Shown here: piece by piece, positions 42,367 to 50,621 of the stretch
Layout of the letters: each line of letters begins with the position of its first letter
Numbering within the stretch: the first letter of the stretch is position 1
Assembly: GCF_900143285.1 (NCBI RefSeq)
Contig: NZ_FRDN01000018.1
Coordinates: 1-64,000 of the forward strand
Length of the DNA: 64,000 bases
From: Desulfitobacterium chlororespirans DSM 11544
GTDB taxonomy: Bacteria > Bacillota > Desulfitobacteriia > Desulfitobacteriales > Desulfitobacteriaceae
Direction: 5' to 3'
Position numbers and translations under genes: made by a program
Notes under the pieces: model-generated
Databases searched by the model: none
Told to the model about the DNA's origin: nothing
Seen by the model: the letters and a program-made list of their open reading frames with translations, nothing else

Positions 42367-43740
42367 ATGGAAAAGGATACAGTACAGGTTAAGCTTCTTG
42401 AGCTTATTCATAAATTAGTGGATGAGGGTACCTTTGTGGAGTTGCATGAGAGTATGGCGGAAACCAATGTTCTGACCGGGTTGGGGAAGGTGAATGGCCG
42501 GCGGGTGTATGCCTTTGCCCAAAATTTTGAGATCAGGGGAGGGTCCATTGATTCGGCTCATGCCGATAAAATCATTGCTGCCATGGAGATGGCCTTAAAT
42601 GAAGGCGCTCCCATCGTTGGTTTTTATCATTCCGTCGGAGCCAGAATCCACGATGGTATCCTGGCCTTGGATGCCGTCGGAAAGTTATTCAATTATCATG
42701 TGAAATTATCAGGAAAAGTTCCTCAGATTTCGGTGATTATGGGTTCCTGTGCCGGGGGAGCGGCTTATTGTCCGGCATTGACAGACTTTATAGTTATGAT
42801 TGAAGAAAAATCCCAACTTTTTGTCACGGGCCCTAAAGTTGTACAGGCTATTACCGGCGAGAGAGCAACTGGGGAGGAATTAGGGGGAACAAGGATCCAT
42901 GGAAAAGTGAGCGGGATTAGCCACTTTGAAGCCCCGGATGAGGAGTCTGCCCTTAAAGAGGTGCGCCGGCTGCTTTCTTACTTGCCTCAGAATCATCGTG
43001 AAAAATCTCCGCGGATGGTATCGGGCATTTCGGCAAAATACTCAGAGCCGAAAAATTTTGTGCCTGCGGAAGCCAACAAACCCTATGATATCCTTAAGCT
43101 CATCGAGAAAATCGTGGATAATGAATCGTTTATCGAGATTCAGAAACAGTACGCCAAAAATGCCATTATCGGCTTGGGGAGATTCAATGGTATCGCCTGC
43201 GGAGTGATTGCCAATCAGCCGAAATACCTTGCCGGAGCACTGGATGTGGATGCCTCCGGAAAAGTCGCTTCCTTTATCCGGCTTTGTTCTAATTTTAATC
43301 TTCCCATTATACTCCTTGAAGATACGGTGGGTTTTATGCCGGGAGTCCGGCAAGAGTCCAGTGGGCTGCTCCGATACGGAGCAGATATTGTCAAGGCTTT
43401 TGTAGAAGCTTCAGTACCCAAAATCACGGTGATGATCAGAAAGGCATTTGGAGGAGCCTATATCGCTCTTAATTCGAAAGCTATTGGAGCAACCCGGGTC
43501 TATGCCTGGACGAACGTAGAGATCGGCGTGATGGGCATCGGGGCTGCGGTGAATCTGTTGAAGAAGGATTCGGCTTCATCGGAGTCTCTGGAGAGGAACT
43601 TGAGCCGCGGCATGGAAGGGAATCTGGAGCTGGCTCTTGCGCATGGCGTGATCGACGAGGTTATAGAGCCCTATGAGACCCGGCAGAAGCTGATTGAAGC
43701 TCTCGAAGAGTTTCGGAAAAGGGAACAGCTTGCTGTTTAA
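42367..43740 (+). CDS. Acyl-CoA carboxylase carboxyltransferase (beta-subunit type)
   Basis: A 457-residue carboxyltransferase of the PCC-beta/MmdA family, somewhat shorter than the usual ~510. Two crotonase-like halves are visible: GSIDSAHADKI, MGSCAGGAAYCPAL, ITGERATGEELGGTRIHGKVSG in the first and VGFMPGVRQESSGLLRYGADIVKAF, RKAFGGAYIALNSK in the second. It transfers a carboxyl group between carboxybiotin and an acyl-CoA. No biotin carrier or carboxylase gene is adjacent, so partners must be elsewhere. GGAGGT precedes the ATG. It ends at a strong terminator. Confidence 0.85.
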   Translation: MEKDTVQVKLLELIHKLVDEGTFVELHESMAETNVLTGLGKVNGRRVYAFAQNFEIRGGSIDSAHADKIIAAMEMALNEGAPIVGFYHSVGARIHDGILALDAVGKLFNYHVKLSGKVPQISVIMGSCAGGAAYCPALTDFIVMIEEKSQLFVTGPKVVQAITGERATGEELGGTRIHGKVSGISHFEAPDEESALKEVRRLLSYLPQNHREKSPRMVSGISAKYSEPKNFVPAEANKPYDILKLIEKIVDNESFIEIQKQYAKNAIIGLGRFNGIACGVIANQPKYLAGALDVDASGKVASFIRLCSNFNLPIILLEDTVGFMPGVRQESSGLLRYGADIVKAFVEASVPKITVMIRKAFGGAYIALNSKAIGATRVYAWTNVEIGVMGIGAAVNLLKKDSASSESLERNLSRGMEGNLELALAHGVIDEVIEPYETRQKLIEALEEFRKREQLAV

Positions 43741-43750
43741 AGAATATGAA

Positions 43751-43781
43751 AAAATCCGGAGTTATTGATGCTCCGGATTTT
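43751..43781. terminator. Terminator after the carboxyltransferase gene
   Basis: A perfect 11-bp stem AAAATCCGGAG / CTCCGGATTTT with a 9-nt loop and flanking A/T runs, 10 bp after the stop codon. Confidence 0.88.
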
Positions 43782-43897
43782 GCTTTTAATTAGGGTGGTT
43801 TATTTCTCTCCATATTGTTAATAGTCGCATAGAACAGACCGTAGAACAAATCAGTTCAGTTCTGAGGCTAAGCAACATATAGTCGGCATCATGAATG

Positions 43898-43928
43898 AAA
43901 ATGGCCGGACTATGGGTTCGGCCATTTT
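43898..43928. terminator. Second, separate terminator-like hairpin
   Basis: AAAATGGCCG (43898-43907) and CGGCCATTTT (43919-43928) form a 10-bp stem. It lies 117 bp beyond the first terminator with no gene between, and could end a small RNA. The rest of the 325-bp gap holds a promoter for the next gene. Confidence 0.6.
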
Positions 43929-43973
43929 CTGTACTCTGGTATAGGCAATTATAGAAAATCCGAAGGATTGTTC

Positions 43974-44003
43974 TTGAGCATTGGCTTAATATGGGGCTAT
44001 AAT
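43974..44003 (+). promoter_or_regulatory. Predicted promoter of the BenE-like gene
   Basis: TTGAGC (43974-43979) and a perfect TATAAT (43998-44003) are 18 bp apart, 62 bp before the start codon. Confidence 0.55.
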
Positions 44004-44065
44004 AGGTTCTATCAGACTTAATAGCTATGAAATAACTAAGCAGAAGGTATCAAAGAGAGGCAGTT

Positions 44066-45253
44066 ATGATGGGGACAAGCATGAGCAGAATTAATAAAGC
44101 CGGTTTAAGAGATTTAAACCTTCGGAACTTCGCGGCGGGCATTGTATCGGCATTGCTTGCTGTAACCGGTCCGCCGGCCATCATACTTGAAGCGGCCGCT
44201 AATGGTAACTTTACAACGTCCCAGACCATACTCTGGATGTTTTCCTGTTATGTGGTCGGGGGGATTTACAGTATTCTCATCCCCTGGTATTATAAAATGC
44301 CCATAGTAGGTGCCCACTCCATTACCGGAGTGGCTTTTCTAGCCACGGTCACCGCCCATTTTTCTTATTCAGAGATGATCGGCGCCTATATCATCTCGGC
44401 TCTTTTAATGTTAGCCGTTGGCGTGTTTGGAATCTTTTCTAAGCTTCTTGAGTATGTACCGAAGGAAATTATAGCAGTCATGCTGGCCGGCATGATTACA
44501 CGGTATATGGTGAACTTTGTTAACTCGATGACGGAGCTTCCTCTAATCGGGGGAGTGGCTCTTGCTGTCTTTTTGATTTTCAGCAAATGGAAAACCAAGA
44601 TTCCTCCTATGGTCGCAGGCATTGTAATGGGGACTGTGCTTCTATTCCTGACTCAGCCTTTGGAAGGTGCAGCTTTGGGTTCTTCGCCGGTTATGCCTGC
44701 TCTTCAGATTCCCACCTTTAATCCACTAAGCTTTTTATCCATATCAATTCCTTTGGCCTTACTCATTCTCAGCAATGATGCTGCCGTAGGCTTAGGCGCT
44801 TTAGAGCAAAACGACTATCGCCCCCCTATTAATAAGATTATTTCCTTGAGCGGCATTTTCTCGGTTGTTACCAGCTTTTTTGGCGGACAATCGGCCAATG
44901 TAGCCGGTATGATGTCGGCTATCTGCGCTGATCCTGAAGCAGGCCCCAAGGAAAAGCGCTACATGGGGGCAGTGGTCTCAGGAGTTATTATCCTCTTCTT
45001 CGGCCTTTTTGCCTGGAAGCTGGTGCCGTTGATTCAAGTATTGCCCAAATCTTTCACTTCTCTGCTGGTGGGCTTTGCTCTGCTGGGGGTGTTTGGGAAT
45101 AGCTTATCCACCGGATTTTCAAACCCGAGAATGAAACTAAGTGCTGCTCTGACTTTTGTTATCGCCTTGTCCAATATCACCCTGTTGAATATCAGTGCCC
45201 CCATTTGGTCCCTTCTCATTGGGACTTTAGTCGCAAGGTTCATAGAGGAATAA
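44066..45253 (+). CDS. BenE-family transporter
   Basis: A 395-residue membrane protein with about 11-12 helices, matching the BenE (benzoate/proton symporter) family: NFAAGIVSALLAVTGPPAIILEAA, VVGGIYSILIPWYYKMPIVGAHSITG, LILSNDAAVGLGALEQNDYRPP and SFFGGQSANVAGMMSAI. BenE proteins belong to the same fold as nucleobase transporters, so the substrate could be benzoate-like or another anion; no aromatic-degradation genes are near. GAGAGG precedes the ATG. It is a single-gene unit. Confidence 0.82.
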   Translation: MMGTSMSRINKAGLRDLNLRNFAAGIVSALLAVTGPPAIILEAAANGNFTTSQTILWMFSCYVVGGIYSILIPWYYKMPIVGAHSITGVAFLATVTAHFSYSEMIGAYIISALLMLAVGVFGIFSKLLEYVPKEIIAVMLAGMITRYMVNFVNSMTELPLIGGVALAVFLIFSKWKTKIPPMVAGIVMGTVLLFLTQPLEGAALGSSPVMPALQIPTFNPLSFLSISIPLALLILSNDAAVGLGALEQNDYRPPINKIISLSGIFSVVTSFFGGQSANVAGMMSAICADPEAGPKEKRYMGAVVSGVIILFFGLFAWKLVPLIQVLPKSFTSLLVGFALLGVFGNSLSTGFSNPRMKLSAALTFVIALSNITLLNISAPIWSLLIGTLVARFIEE

Positions 45254-45414
45254 TTTGAAATTTGAAGCATTCACGAGGATTGAGCAAAAAATTGGCTAAA
45301 ATTTTTTTAATTATGTGAACGAAGAAGGAGTTTCAAAGAGTTATGTAGAAAATTTATGAAAATAAAAGTTCTTTATCATGGAAATAGTCGAAGTATTTGT
45401 CAGAATAGAAGTAG

Positions 45415-45873
45415 GTGATTGCCATAGACATACCTTTAATTGTATTGATATTTCAGGGGATTCCTGAAGAAATTGGGATCGTTACTTTAGCCTATGCTAT
45501 AGCGGGGATTCCGTTCAGGTGGAAAGAACTTATACCAATGGGCACTGTTTTAGCTTTAACAGCTTACTTCTTGAGGCTGTGTAACTTACCTTTTGGGACT
45601 CATACAATTGTTCTTGTGGTCTTAGTGTTTCTTTTCTTAACCTTGAGGAGTAAAAAGGATGTAAGTGTTTCATTATTTGCTTCCTTAGTGAGCTACATGT
45701 TTTTGATTGTGTTTGAATTCATATCTATTAATCTGTTCATAGTTGTCTTAAATATTCCCGTTGAAGCTATGTTTGCTGATTCCATTGGTAGAATATTGTT
45801 TACTGAACCACAGGTTATTTTGCTATTTATCACTGCATTTTTGATTAGGCGAAAGAAGATGGCACATGATTAG
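45415..45873 (+). CDS. Stand-alone membrane protein resembling an AgrC-type sensor domain
   Basis: A 152-residue, AT-rich gene for a protein with about five membrane helices and a short basic tail (RRKKMAHD). The opening (IPLIVLIFQGIPEEIGIVTLAYAIAGIPFRWKELIPMG) resembles the N-terminal membrane sensor domain of clostridial AgrC-like kinases, but there is no kinase core here. The start is GTG with a weak ribosome site. It overlaps agrB by 8 nt. It may bind the peptide made next door or regulate its export. The likeness is from pattern recognition only. Confidence 0.55.
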   Translation: MIAIDIPLIVLIFQGIPEEIGIVTLAYAIAGIPFRWKELIPMGTVLALTAYFLRLCNLPFGTHTIVLVVLVFLFLTLRSKKDVSVSLFASLVSYMFLIVFEFISINLFIVVLNIPVEAMFADSIGRILFTEPQVILLFITAFLIRRKKMAHD

Positions 45874-46450
45874 CCTTAACAAAATGAGTAATAACCTAAC
45901 AAACATAATCACTAAGGATTTAGACTATAACGAAGATAAGAAAGAGATTATTGCTTACTCTATTGAGACATCACTACTCGCCGTAATAGGGACTCTTTTA
46001 TTAGTTCTTTTTGCATTTATTGCAAATGCCTTGAAACCTGCACTTATCGCGGCACTGTTTGGGGTTGCGTTACGTAAGGTTTCTGGAGGTGCTCATTTTA
46101 ATACACCTACAAAATGTTTGATTTTTGGGGCGATTGTATATACCCTTCTTGGGTTTTTGGCTCAAACCTTAATAAAATACCAATTGAACTACGATTATTT
46201 GGTTTGGATAAGTTTAGCTAGTTCTTTTTTGATAGTTATTATTCTTGCACCGGTTGATAGTGATAGTAAACCTATACATTCTAAAAGACTAAGAAATAAT
46301 TTAAAAATGCTGTCTATTGTTTTGATAATCGTAGCTTTAATAATTTACAAAGTATCACCGGAACCATTGTTAATTGTCAGCATGTGTCTTGGGGTACTTT
46401 ATCAATCCCTTACTTTGCTGCCTGTATTCAATCGCCGAGGAGGTGGATAA
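45866..46450 (+). CDS. agrB: AgrB-like accessory gene regulator protein
   Basis: A 194-residue AgrB homologue: a membrane peptidase that cuts and cyclises the AgrD precursor. The catalytic His and Cys are in the conserved block RKVSGGAHFNTPTKC, followed by several hydrophobic helices. It overlaps the sensor-like gene by 8 nt and is followed directly by agrD. AT-rich, like the gene before it. Confidence 0.9.
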   Translation: MISLNKMSNNLTNIITKDLDYNEDKKEIIAYSIETSLLAVIGTLLLVLFAFIANALKPALIAALFGVALRKVSGGAHFNTPTKCLIFGAIVYTLLGFLAQTLIKYQLNYDYLVWISLASSFLIVIILAPVDSDSKPIHSKRLRNNLKMLSIVLIIVALIIYKVSPEPLLIVSMCLGVLYQSLTLLPVFNRRGGG

Positions 46451-46451
46451 G

Positions 46452-46574
46452 GTGAAAAAAACTATCTTCACAGCTCTCGCGACATCACTAATGATACTTG
46501 CTAGTGCTTCTTCAGTATTTGCTTGTGGTTGGTACGCCTATCAGCCCAAGACACCGAAATCATTACAAAAATAA
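46452..46574 (+). CDS. agrD: AgrD-like cyclic lactone autoinducer precursor
   Basis: A 40-residue peptide gene one base after the agrB stop. It has a GTG start, AGGAGGTGG six bases upstream, a basic then hydrophobic leader (KKTIFTALATSLMILASASS) and the C-terminal part ACGWYAYQPKTPKSLQK. The Cys25 followed by small and aromatic residues, then Pro and a charged tail, is the pattern of cyclic lactone autoinducers, in which AgrB joins the Cys thiol to a downstream carboxyl. The mature ring is probably formed from Cys25 and the next few residues; the exact end is not known. Confidence 0.85.
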   Translation: MKKTIFTALATSLMILASASSVFACGWYAYQPKTPKSLQK

Positions 46575-46584
46575 TGTAGTTCCA

Positions 46585-46620
46585 CTTAAGAAGCTGGGTT
46601 TATAACCCGGCTTTCTTAAG
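46585..46620 (+). terminator. Hairpin after agrD
   Basis: CTTAAGAAGCTGGGTT (46585-46600) pairs with AACCCGGCTTTCTTAAG (46604-46620). It separates the agr genes from the kinase gene 14 bp on, but no T-run follows, so some read-through into the kinase is possible. Confidence 0.6.
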
Positions 46621-46634
46621 AATGGGAGGGAAAG

Positions 46635-48434
46635 ATGAAGAAAGTTTTTCTAAAAAAGTCAATTATTCAATCGACCTTATTCAGCATAACAATTAGCATA
46701 TTTATGATAACCATGGTATTGATGTTGTTTTTTGGAAAGACCTTTTGGGAAAAAGAGTCTGTTAAACTGGAATATGACTTATTGACTATTGCTCTTGATG
46801 TAAAGCAGACTATCGATTCAAACCTGCATTTGATTCCTTCCTGCCAAGATGATGTAAATATTCTGCCTAGAACCCAGCAAATGGTGAAACTTGACAAAGT
46901 GGTAAAACCTTTGTTGCAGGAGAAACGCCCCTACTCCGTGGCTTATTATGATTTGGAGTTTGGTTGGATGGTTTCTGAGGGAAAGCAAATAGAGTCTGTA
47001 GAGACGATTCTGGTGGATCTTCATGGTGCTTCAGAAATAAAGGTTCTCAATTACGATTATATAACTTTGGTAAGCGTTCCGGTACAACTGGAAAAAGGCT
47101 TAAAGGGGTATGTGTGGGCTTACGCCACAAAATCCGAATTTGAACTTGGTCCTTTTACGGGGTATAGCATCTCTTTTAGCTTGTTGTTTTTGTCCATAGG
47201 GATTATTATCATCCTCATTCAAAAGTTTATGAAGGAGATCCAACATCAGTTGGAAGAATTCTCGGAATCCATCGTTCATCCTGAAACCAATCTGTCGTGG
47301 AACTCCCATGGGCTGCCTGAACTTGAGCCAGTTTTAGACAAGATTAAGGGGTATACTCAAGAGCTGAGTGCTATTAATGAAGAGCTTGGGGCTTCACAGC
47401 GGCGATTTACACAAATCATGGAGGGGATCTCCGATGGTTTATTTTCTATAGATAGAGAGTGGCGGCTTCTTTTTTACAATGATGTAGCGAAGAAGTATTT
47501 TGATAAGCCTGATGAAGAATTGAAAATGAAAAATATACTCGAAATTTTCCCGAGTTTTTCTAATACAGTAACTTATCAATATATTGCGGAAGTTTTCATT
47601 ACTGCTGAACCTGCCTATTTCGAAGCAGATGGAATGATGACCTCGGAAAGAATTTTCCATACCAGCATCTATCCCTTTGAAGAAGGAATTACGGTCTTCT
47701 TTAGGGATATAACAGAACAAAGGCAACAGCAGCATGAAATGGCGCGACTGGAAAGGCTTAACCTGGTTGGCCAAATGGCCGCCGGAATCAGCCATGAAAT
47801 AAGAAATCCTCTCACCACCGTTAAGGGCTTCCTACAATTGCGCGGCATTAAGGTTACGGATCCTGATGAAAAAGAGTACAACGATCTAATGATTTCGGAA
47901 ATTGATCGTGCCAATACTATTATTTCCGAGTTTTTATCTTTGGCAAAAGACAATATGGGCAGCACTCAGGAACAGGATATCAATCAGATTATCTATAGAA
48001 TTTTCCCGATGATTCAGGCTGATGCCAATAACGGCAATAAAGATCTCATATTGAATTTAAATCCGTTACCCAGCTTATGGCTTAATGAAAATGAAATACG
48101 CCAACTGCTCTTGAACTTTGTCCGCAATGCCCTGGAGGTTACTCCACAGGGTGGGTGTGTCATTATACAGACTTACGAGGATAAAAATAATGTGGTCTTG
48201 GCTGTCAAAGATCAAGGGTGCGGTATTCCCGAGGAGATTCGAGATAAGATTGGGACGCCGTTTTTCACAACCAAAGAGAGCGGAACAGGTTTGGGAATTG
48301 CGATCTCCATGGGCATAGCTCATCGTCACAATGCTGAACTGACGTTTGATACAGGGGATCAGGGAACTACCTTTAAAGTCATATTTAAAAGAAGGAATGT
48401 CCTCGGCAAAAAAGATGAAGGTGAATTAAGTTGA
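46635..48434 (+). CDS. PAS-domain sensor histidine kinase (sporulation-kinase type)
   Basis: A 599-residue membrane kinase: two membrane helices (about 12-32 and 175-195) flank an extracellular sensor of about 140 residues, then a PAS domain (about 255-365: MEGISDGLFSIDREWRLLFYND), HisKA with AAGISHEIRNPLTTVKGFLQLRG, and an ATPase domain (LLLNFVRNALEVTP, DQGCGIPEE, TGLGIAISMGI). The H-box is like those of KinA/KinE phosphorelay kinases that act on Spo0F. No response regulator is adjacent. GGGAGG precedes the ATG. It follows agrD, so peptide sensing and this kinase may be linked. Confidence 0.88.
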   Translation: MKKVFLKKSIIQSTLFSITISIFMITMVLMLFFGKTFWEKESVKLEYDLLTIALDVKQTIDSNLHLIPSCQDDVNILPRTQQMVKLDKVVKPLLQEKRPYSVAYYDLEFGWMVSEGKQIESVETILVDLHGASEIKVLNYDYITLVSVPVQLEKGLKGYVWAYATKSEFELGPFTGYSISFSLLFLSIGIIIILIQKFMKEIQHQLEEFSESIVHPETNLSWNSHGLPELEPVLDKIKGYTQELSAINEELGASQRRFTQIMEGISDGLFSIDREWRLLFYNDVAKKYFDKPDEELKMKNILEIFPSFSNTVTYQYIAEVFITAEPAYFEADGMMTSERIFHTSIYPFEEGITVFFRDITEQRQQQHEMARLERLNLVGQMAAGISHEIRNPLTTVKGFLQLRGIKVTDPDEKEYNDLMISEIDRANTIISEFLSLAKDNMGSTQEQDINQIIYRIFPMIQADANNGNKDLILNLNPLPSLWLNENEIRQLLLNFVRNALEVTPQGGCVIIQTYEDKNNVVLAVKDQGCGIPEEIRDKIGTPFFTTKESGTGLGIAISMGIAHRHNAELTFDTGDQGTTFKVIFKRRNVLGKKDEGELS

Positions 48435-48507
48435 CAGAATAATGGCTGTTTGGTTAAACTGGAATAAATTTATCGCGAAATAACGTGTTTTTATGGAGGA
48501 GCAAGAA

Positions 48508-49590
48508 ATGTACACCATGCAACAGCCACTGCCAGCAGAGTATCTTAGCCTTAGCGAGGAAGAGATGGATCGGCGGATACGAAAGGTGAAAGAAGATCTG
48601 GGTTCCCGGCTGCTGATATTGGGCCATCATTATCAACGGGACGAGGTTGTCCGCTATGCCGATTACCGGGGGGACTCCTTGAGGCTCTCTCAATTGGCGG
48701 CTCAGGCCGAAGCGGAGTACATCGTTTTCTGCGGTGTCCACTTTATGGCGGAAACGGCTGATATCCTGACAGTTCCGGAGCAGAAGGTGATTTTGCCTGA
48801 TCTGGGAGCAGGGTGTCCGATGGCTGATATGGCAGATATCGAAGATGTTGAGCGGTGCTGGGAACAGCTCGTCGCTCAGTATGATGAAGAGTTCATTCCA
48901 GTGACCTACGTCAATTCCTCGGCAGAGGTTAAAGCTTTTTGCGGACGCCATGGAGGCCTGACTTGCACCTCCTCCAATGCCATGAAAATCCTCAAAACTC
49001 TGTTTAGCCAGGGCAAGCGCATCCTTTTCCTGCCTGATGAGCATCTTGGGCGCAATTCAGCGATGCATCTGGGCCTGGAGGAGAAAGACATGTTCTTATG
49101 GCATCGGGAGGAATGGGAGATGGAGCTGCCGGAGGCTGCACCGAAGATTATCCTTTGGGATGGCTATTGCGGAGTTCATCAGAGATTCACGCCGGCCCAT
49201 GTGGATTATGTCCGGGTAAAATATCCCGGTGTTACGGTGATTGTTCACCCGGAGTGCAGCCATGCTGTGGTGGAAAAGGCGGATTTGGACGGTTCCACCG
49301 ATTTTATTATCCGCCAAATCACAGGTGCTCCGGAAGGAAGCATTTGGGCTGTGGGAACGGAGATTAATCTTGTCAGCCGACTAGCTAAGGAAAATCCGGA
49401 TAAAAAGATAGTCAGTCTTAATGAGAATACTTGTCTCTGTGTGATGATGAGCCGCATCAGTCAACCTCACTTGCTTTGGACTCTGGAGAACCTGGCCCAG
49501 GGTAATGTGGTGAATCAGATCACCGTGAAGCCCGAGATCGCCAAAGAGGCCATTGTGGCACTGGATAGAATGCTGGAAATGAGTAAATAG
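48508..49590 (+). CDS. nadA: Quinolinate synthase A
   Basis: A 360-residue NadA, which condenses iminoaspartate with dihydroxyacetone phosphate to quinolinate in NAD synthesis using a 4Fe-4S cluster. Seen: LGHHYQRDEVV, DSLRLSQLAA, VFCGVHFMAETADIL, TCTSSNAMKI, HPECSHAVVEKADLDGSTDFI and TCLCVMM with candidate cluster cysteines. The ATG at 48508 has GGAGG eight bases upstream; the ATG at 48493 lies before that site. NadB and NadC are not adjacent. Confidence 0.93.
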   Translation: MYTMQQPLPAEYLSLSEEEMDRRIRKVKEDLGSRLLILGHHYQRDEVVRYADYRGDSLRLSQLAAQAEAEYIVFCGVHFMAETADILTVPEQKVILPDLGAGCPMADMADIEDVERCWEQLVAQYDEEFIPVTYVNSSAEVKAFCGRHGGLTCTSSNAMKILKTLFSQGKRILFLPDEHLGRNSAMHLGLEEKDMFLWHREEWEMELPEAAPKIILWDGYCGVHQRFTPAHVDYVRVKYPGVTVIVHPECSHAVVEKADLDGSTDFIIRQITGAPEGSIWAVGTEINLVSRLAKENPDKKIVSLNENTCLCVMMSRISQPHLLWTLENLAQGNVVNQITVKPEIAKEAIVALDRMLEMSK

Positions 49591-49615
49591 ATAAGATTCC
49601 TCTATGGAGTAAGGG

Positions 49616-49639
49616 AAGAGCTTTCGGGCTCTTTCTTTT
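49616..49639 (+). terminator. Terminator after nadA
   Basis: AAGAGC (49616-49621) and GCTCTT (49628-49633) form a short stem with a TTTCGG loop, followed by a TTCTTTTT run. Confidence 0.7.
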
Positions 49640-49672
49640 TATGTAGAATATTCATAATATTTGGTTAAATTC

Positions 49673-49701
49673 TTTACTTCTTTTTTCTATCCCTCTATAA
49701 T
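49673..49701 (+). promoter_or_regulatory. Promoter of the PAS-Fis regulator operon
   Basis: TTTACT (49673-49678), 17-bp spacer, TATAAT (49696-49701), 34 bp before the regulator start codon. The same -35/-10 pair occurs at the lctP promoter. Confidence 0.65.
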
Positions 49702-49735
49702 GTATACACAAGAGACAGAAAATAAGGAGGATAAA

Positions 49736-50332
49736 ATGAGTAGAGTTATTCATGCCATCACGACACCCGTTATTCCGCAATGGGATCGTGAACTCCTATT
49801 TAAAATCTTGGACAACATTCATGATGTGGTTCTCGTTATTGACGCGGATACCACGATTGTGTATGCCAATGAAGCCTATGTCAAAAGCCTGGGAGTCCCT
49901 GTGACAAAGGTTTTGGGCCGAAGGCTCGATAGGATCGAGCCCAATTCATCTACTATTAATTGTTTAAAGACGGGGATGCCCAGCCAAGGCAGGGAATATG
50001 TGGAATCCTTGAACTTTGAAGTAGTAAGTAATACCTTTCCGCTTTATCATGATGAGCGCATTGTCGGTGCGGTATCCATTTTTAGAAACATCACAGGGGC
50101 GGCTGGGCTGAGCCAAGAACTTATTAGTGATATGGATCATGTGCGGAGGGAAAATCCTTATAACATGAAGGAAATCACCTCTCGTCTGGAAAAGGAATTG
50201 ATTATCTCAGCTTTGGGCAATTACAACAATAACCGTACCCAGGCCATGAAGGCTTTAGGGATTTCGCGGCGGGCTTTTTATGATAAACTGCGGAAATATG
50301 GAATTGAAGACCGGGATAAAGAAATGAGTTAG
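49736..50332 (+). CDS. PAS and Fis-type HTH regulator lacking the AAA+ domain
   Basis: A 198-residue protein with an N-terminal PAS domain (ILDNIHDVVLVIDADTTIVYANEAYVKSLG) and a C-terminal Fis-type HTH (EKELIISALGNYNNNRTQAMKALGISRRAFYDKLRKYGI). These are the ends of a sigma-54 enhancer-binding protein without the central AAA+ ATPase. It probably binds DNA in response to a ligand or redox change and works with the usual polymerase. The ATG at 49736 follows AAGGAGG; an upstream ATG at 49661 overlaps the promoter and is rejected. Confidence 0.82.
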   Translation: MSRVIHAITTPVIPQWDRELLFKILDNIHDVVLVIDADTTIVYANEAYVKSLGVPVTKVLGRRLDRIEPNSSTINCLKTGMPSQGREYVESLNFEVVSNTFPLYHDERIVGAVSIFRNITGAAGLSQELISDMDHVRRENPYNMKEITSRLEKELIISALGNYNNNRTQAMKALGISRRAFYDKLRKYGIEDRDKEMS

Positions 50333-50366
50333 TCATTCCAGAAAGCTCAGGTGAGGAGGTTGGATT

Positions 50367-50621
50367 ATGAGGCTGGAAGATATTAAAAAGATGGGTGTGG
50401 TCGGGGCCGGAAATATGGGACACCAGATTGCTTTAAGCTGTGCTCTGGCCGGTTATCAAGTGATCTGTACGGATATCAGCCAGGCTATGTTGGATAAGGC
50501 GGAAGCCTTTGCTCAGTCGTATCTGCCGGAACGGGTGGCTAAAGGGAAGATGACTCAAGGGGAATGGGGCAGGAAAGCCGGTAAGGGATTCTATACTTAC
50601 GGAGGGGCGTCCCATGAGTAA
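50367..50621 (+). pseudogene. Internally deleted 3-hydroxyacyl-CoA dehydrogenase (84 aa)
   Basis: The first ~62 residues are the NAD-binding start of a 3-hydroxybutyryl-CoA dehydrogenase (MGVVGAGNMGHQIALSCALAGYQVICTDIS), running through RVAKGKMTQ. The last ~20 (GEWGRKAGKGFYTYGG) match the extreme C-terminus of the same family. About 200 residues between them, including the catalytic His, are missing, yet the frame is intact. AGGAGG precedes the ATG, and the ribosome site and start of the next gene lie inside its end (8-nt overlap). It is a fixed in-frame deletion: either a dead remnant or a small protein kept for coupling or binding. Confidence 0.75.

Noticed and set aside
42367-43740. Carboxyltransferase as part of the oxamate/carbamate pathway
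   Set aside because: It lies near the transporter genes, but no step of that pathway needs biotin-dependent carboxyl transfer and no biotin carrier is nearby; linkage alone is not enough.
46374-46451. Longer form of the agrD frame
   Set aside because: The 66-codon form overlaps agrB; the GTG at 46452 has an ideal AGGAGGTGG site and gives the expected AgrD length.
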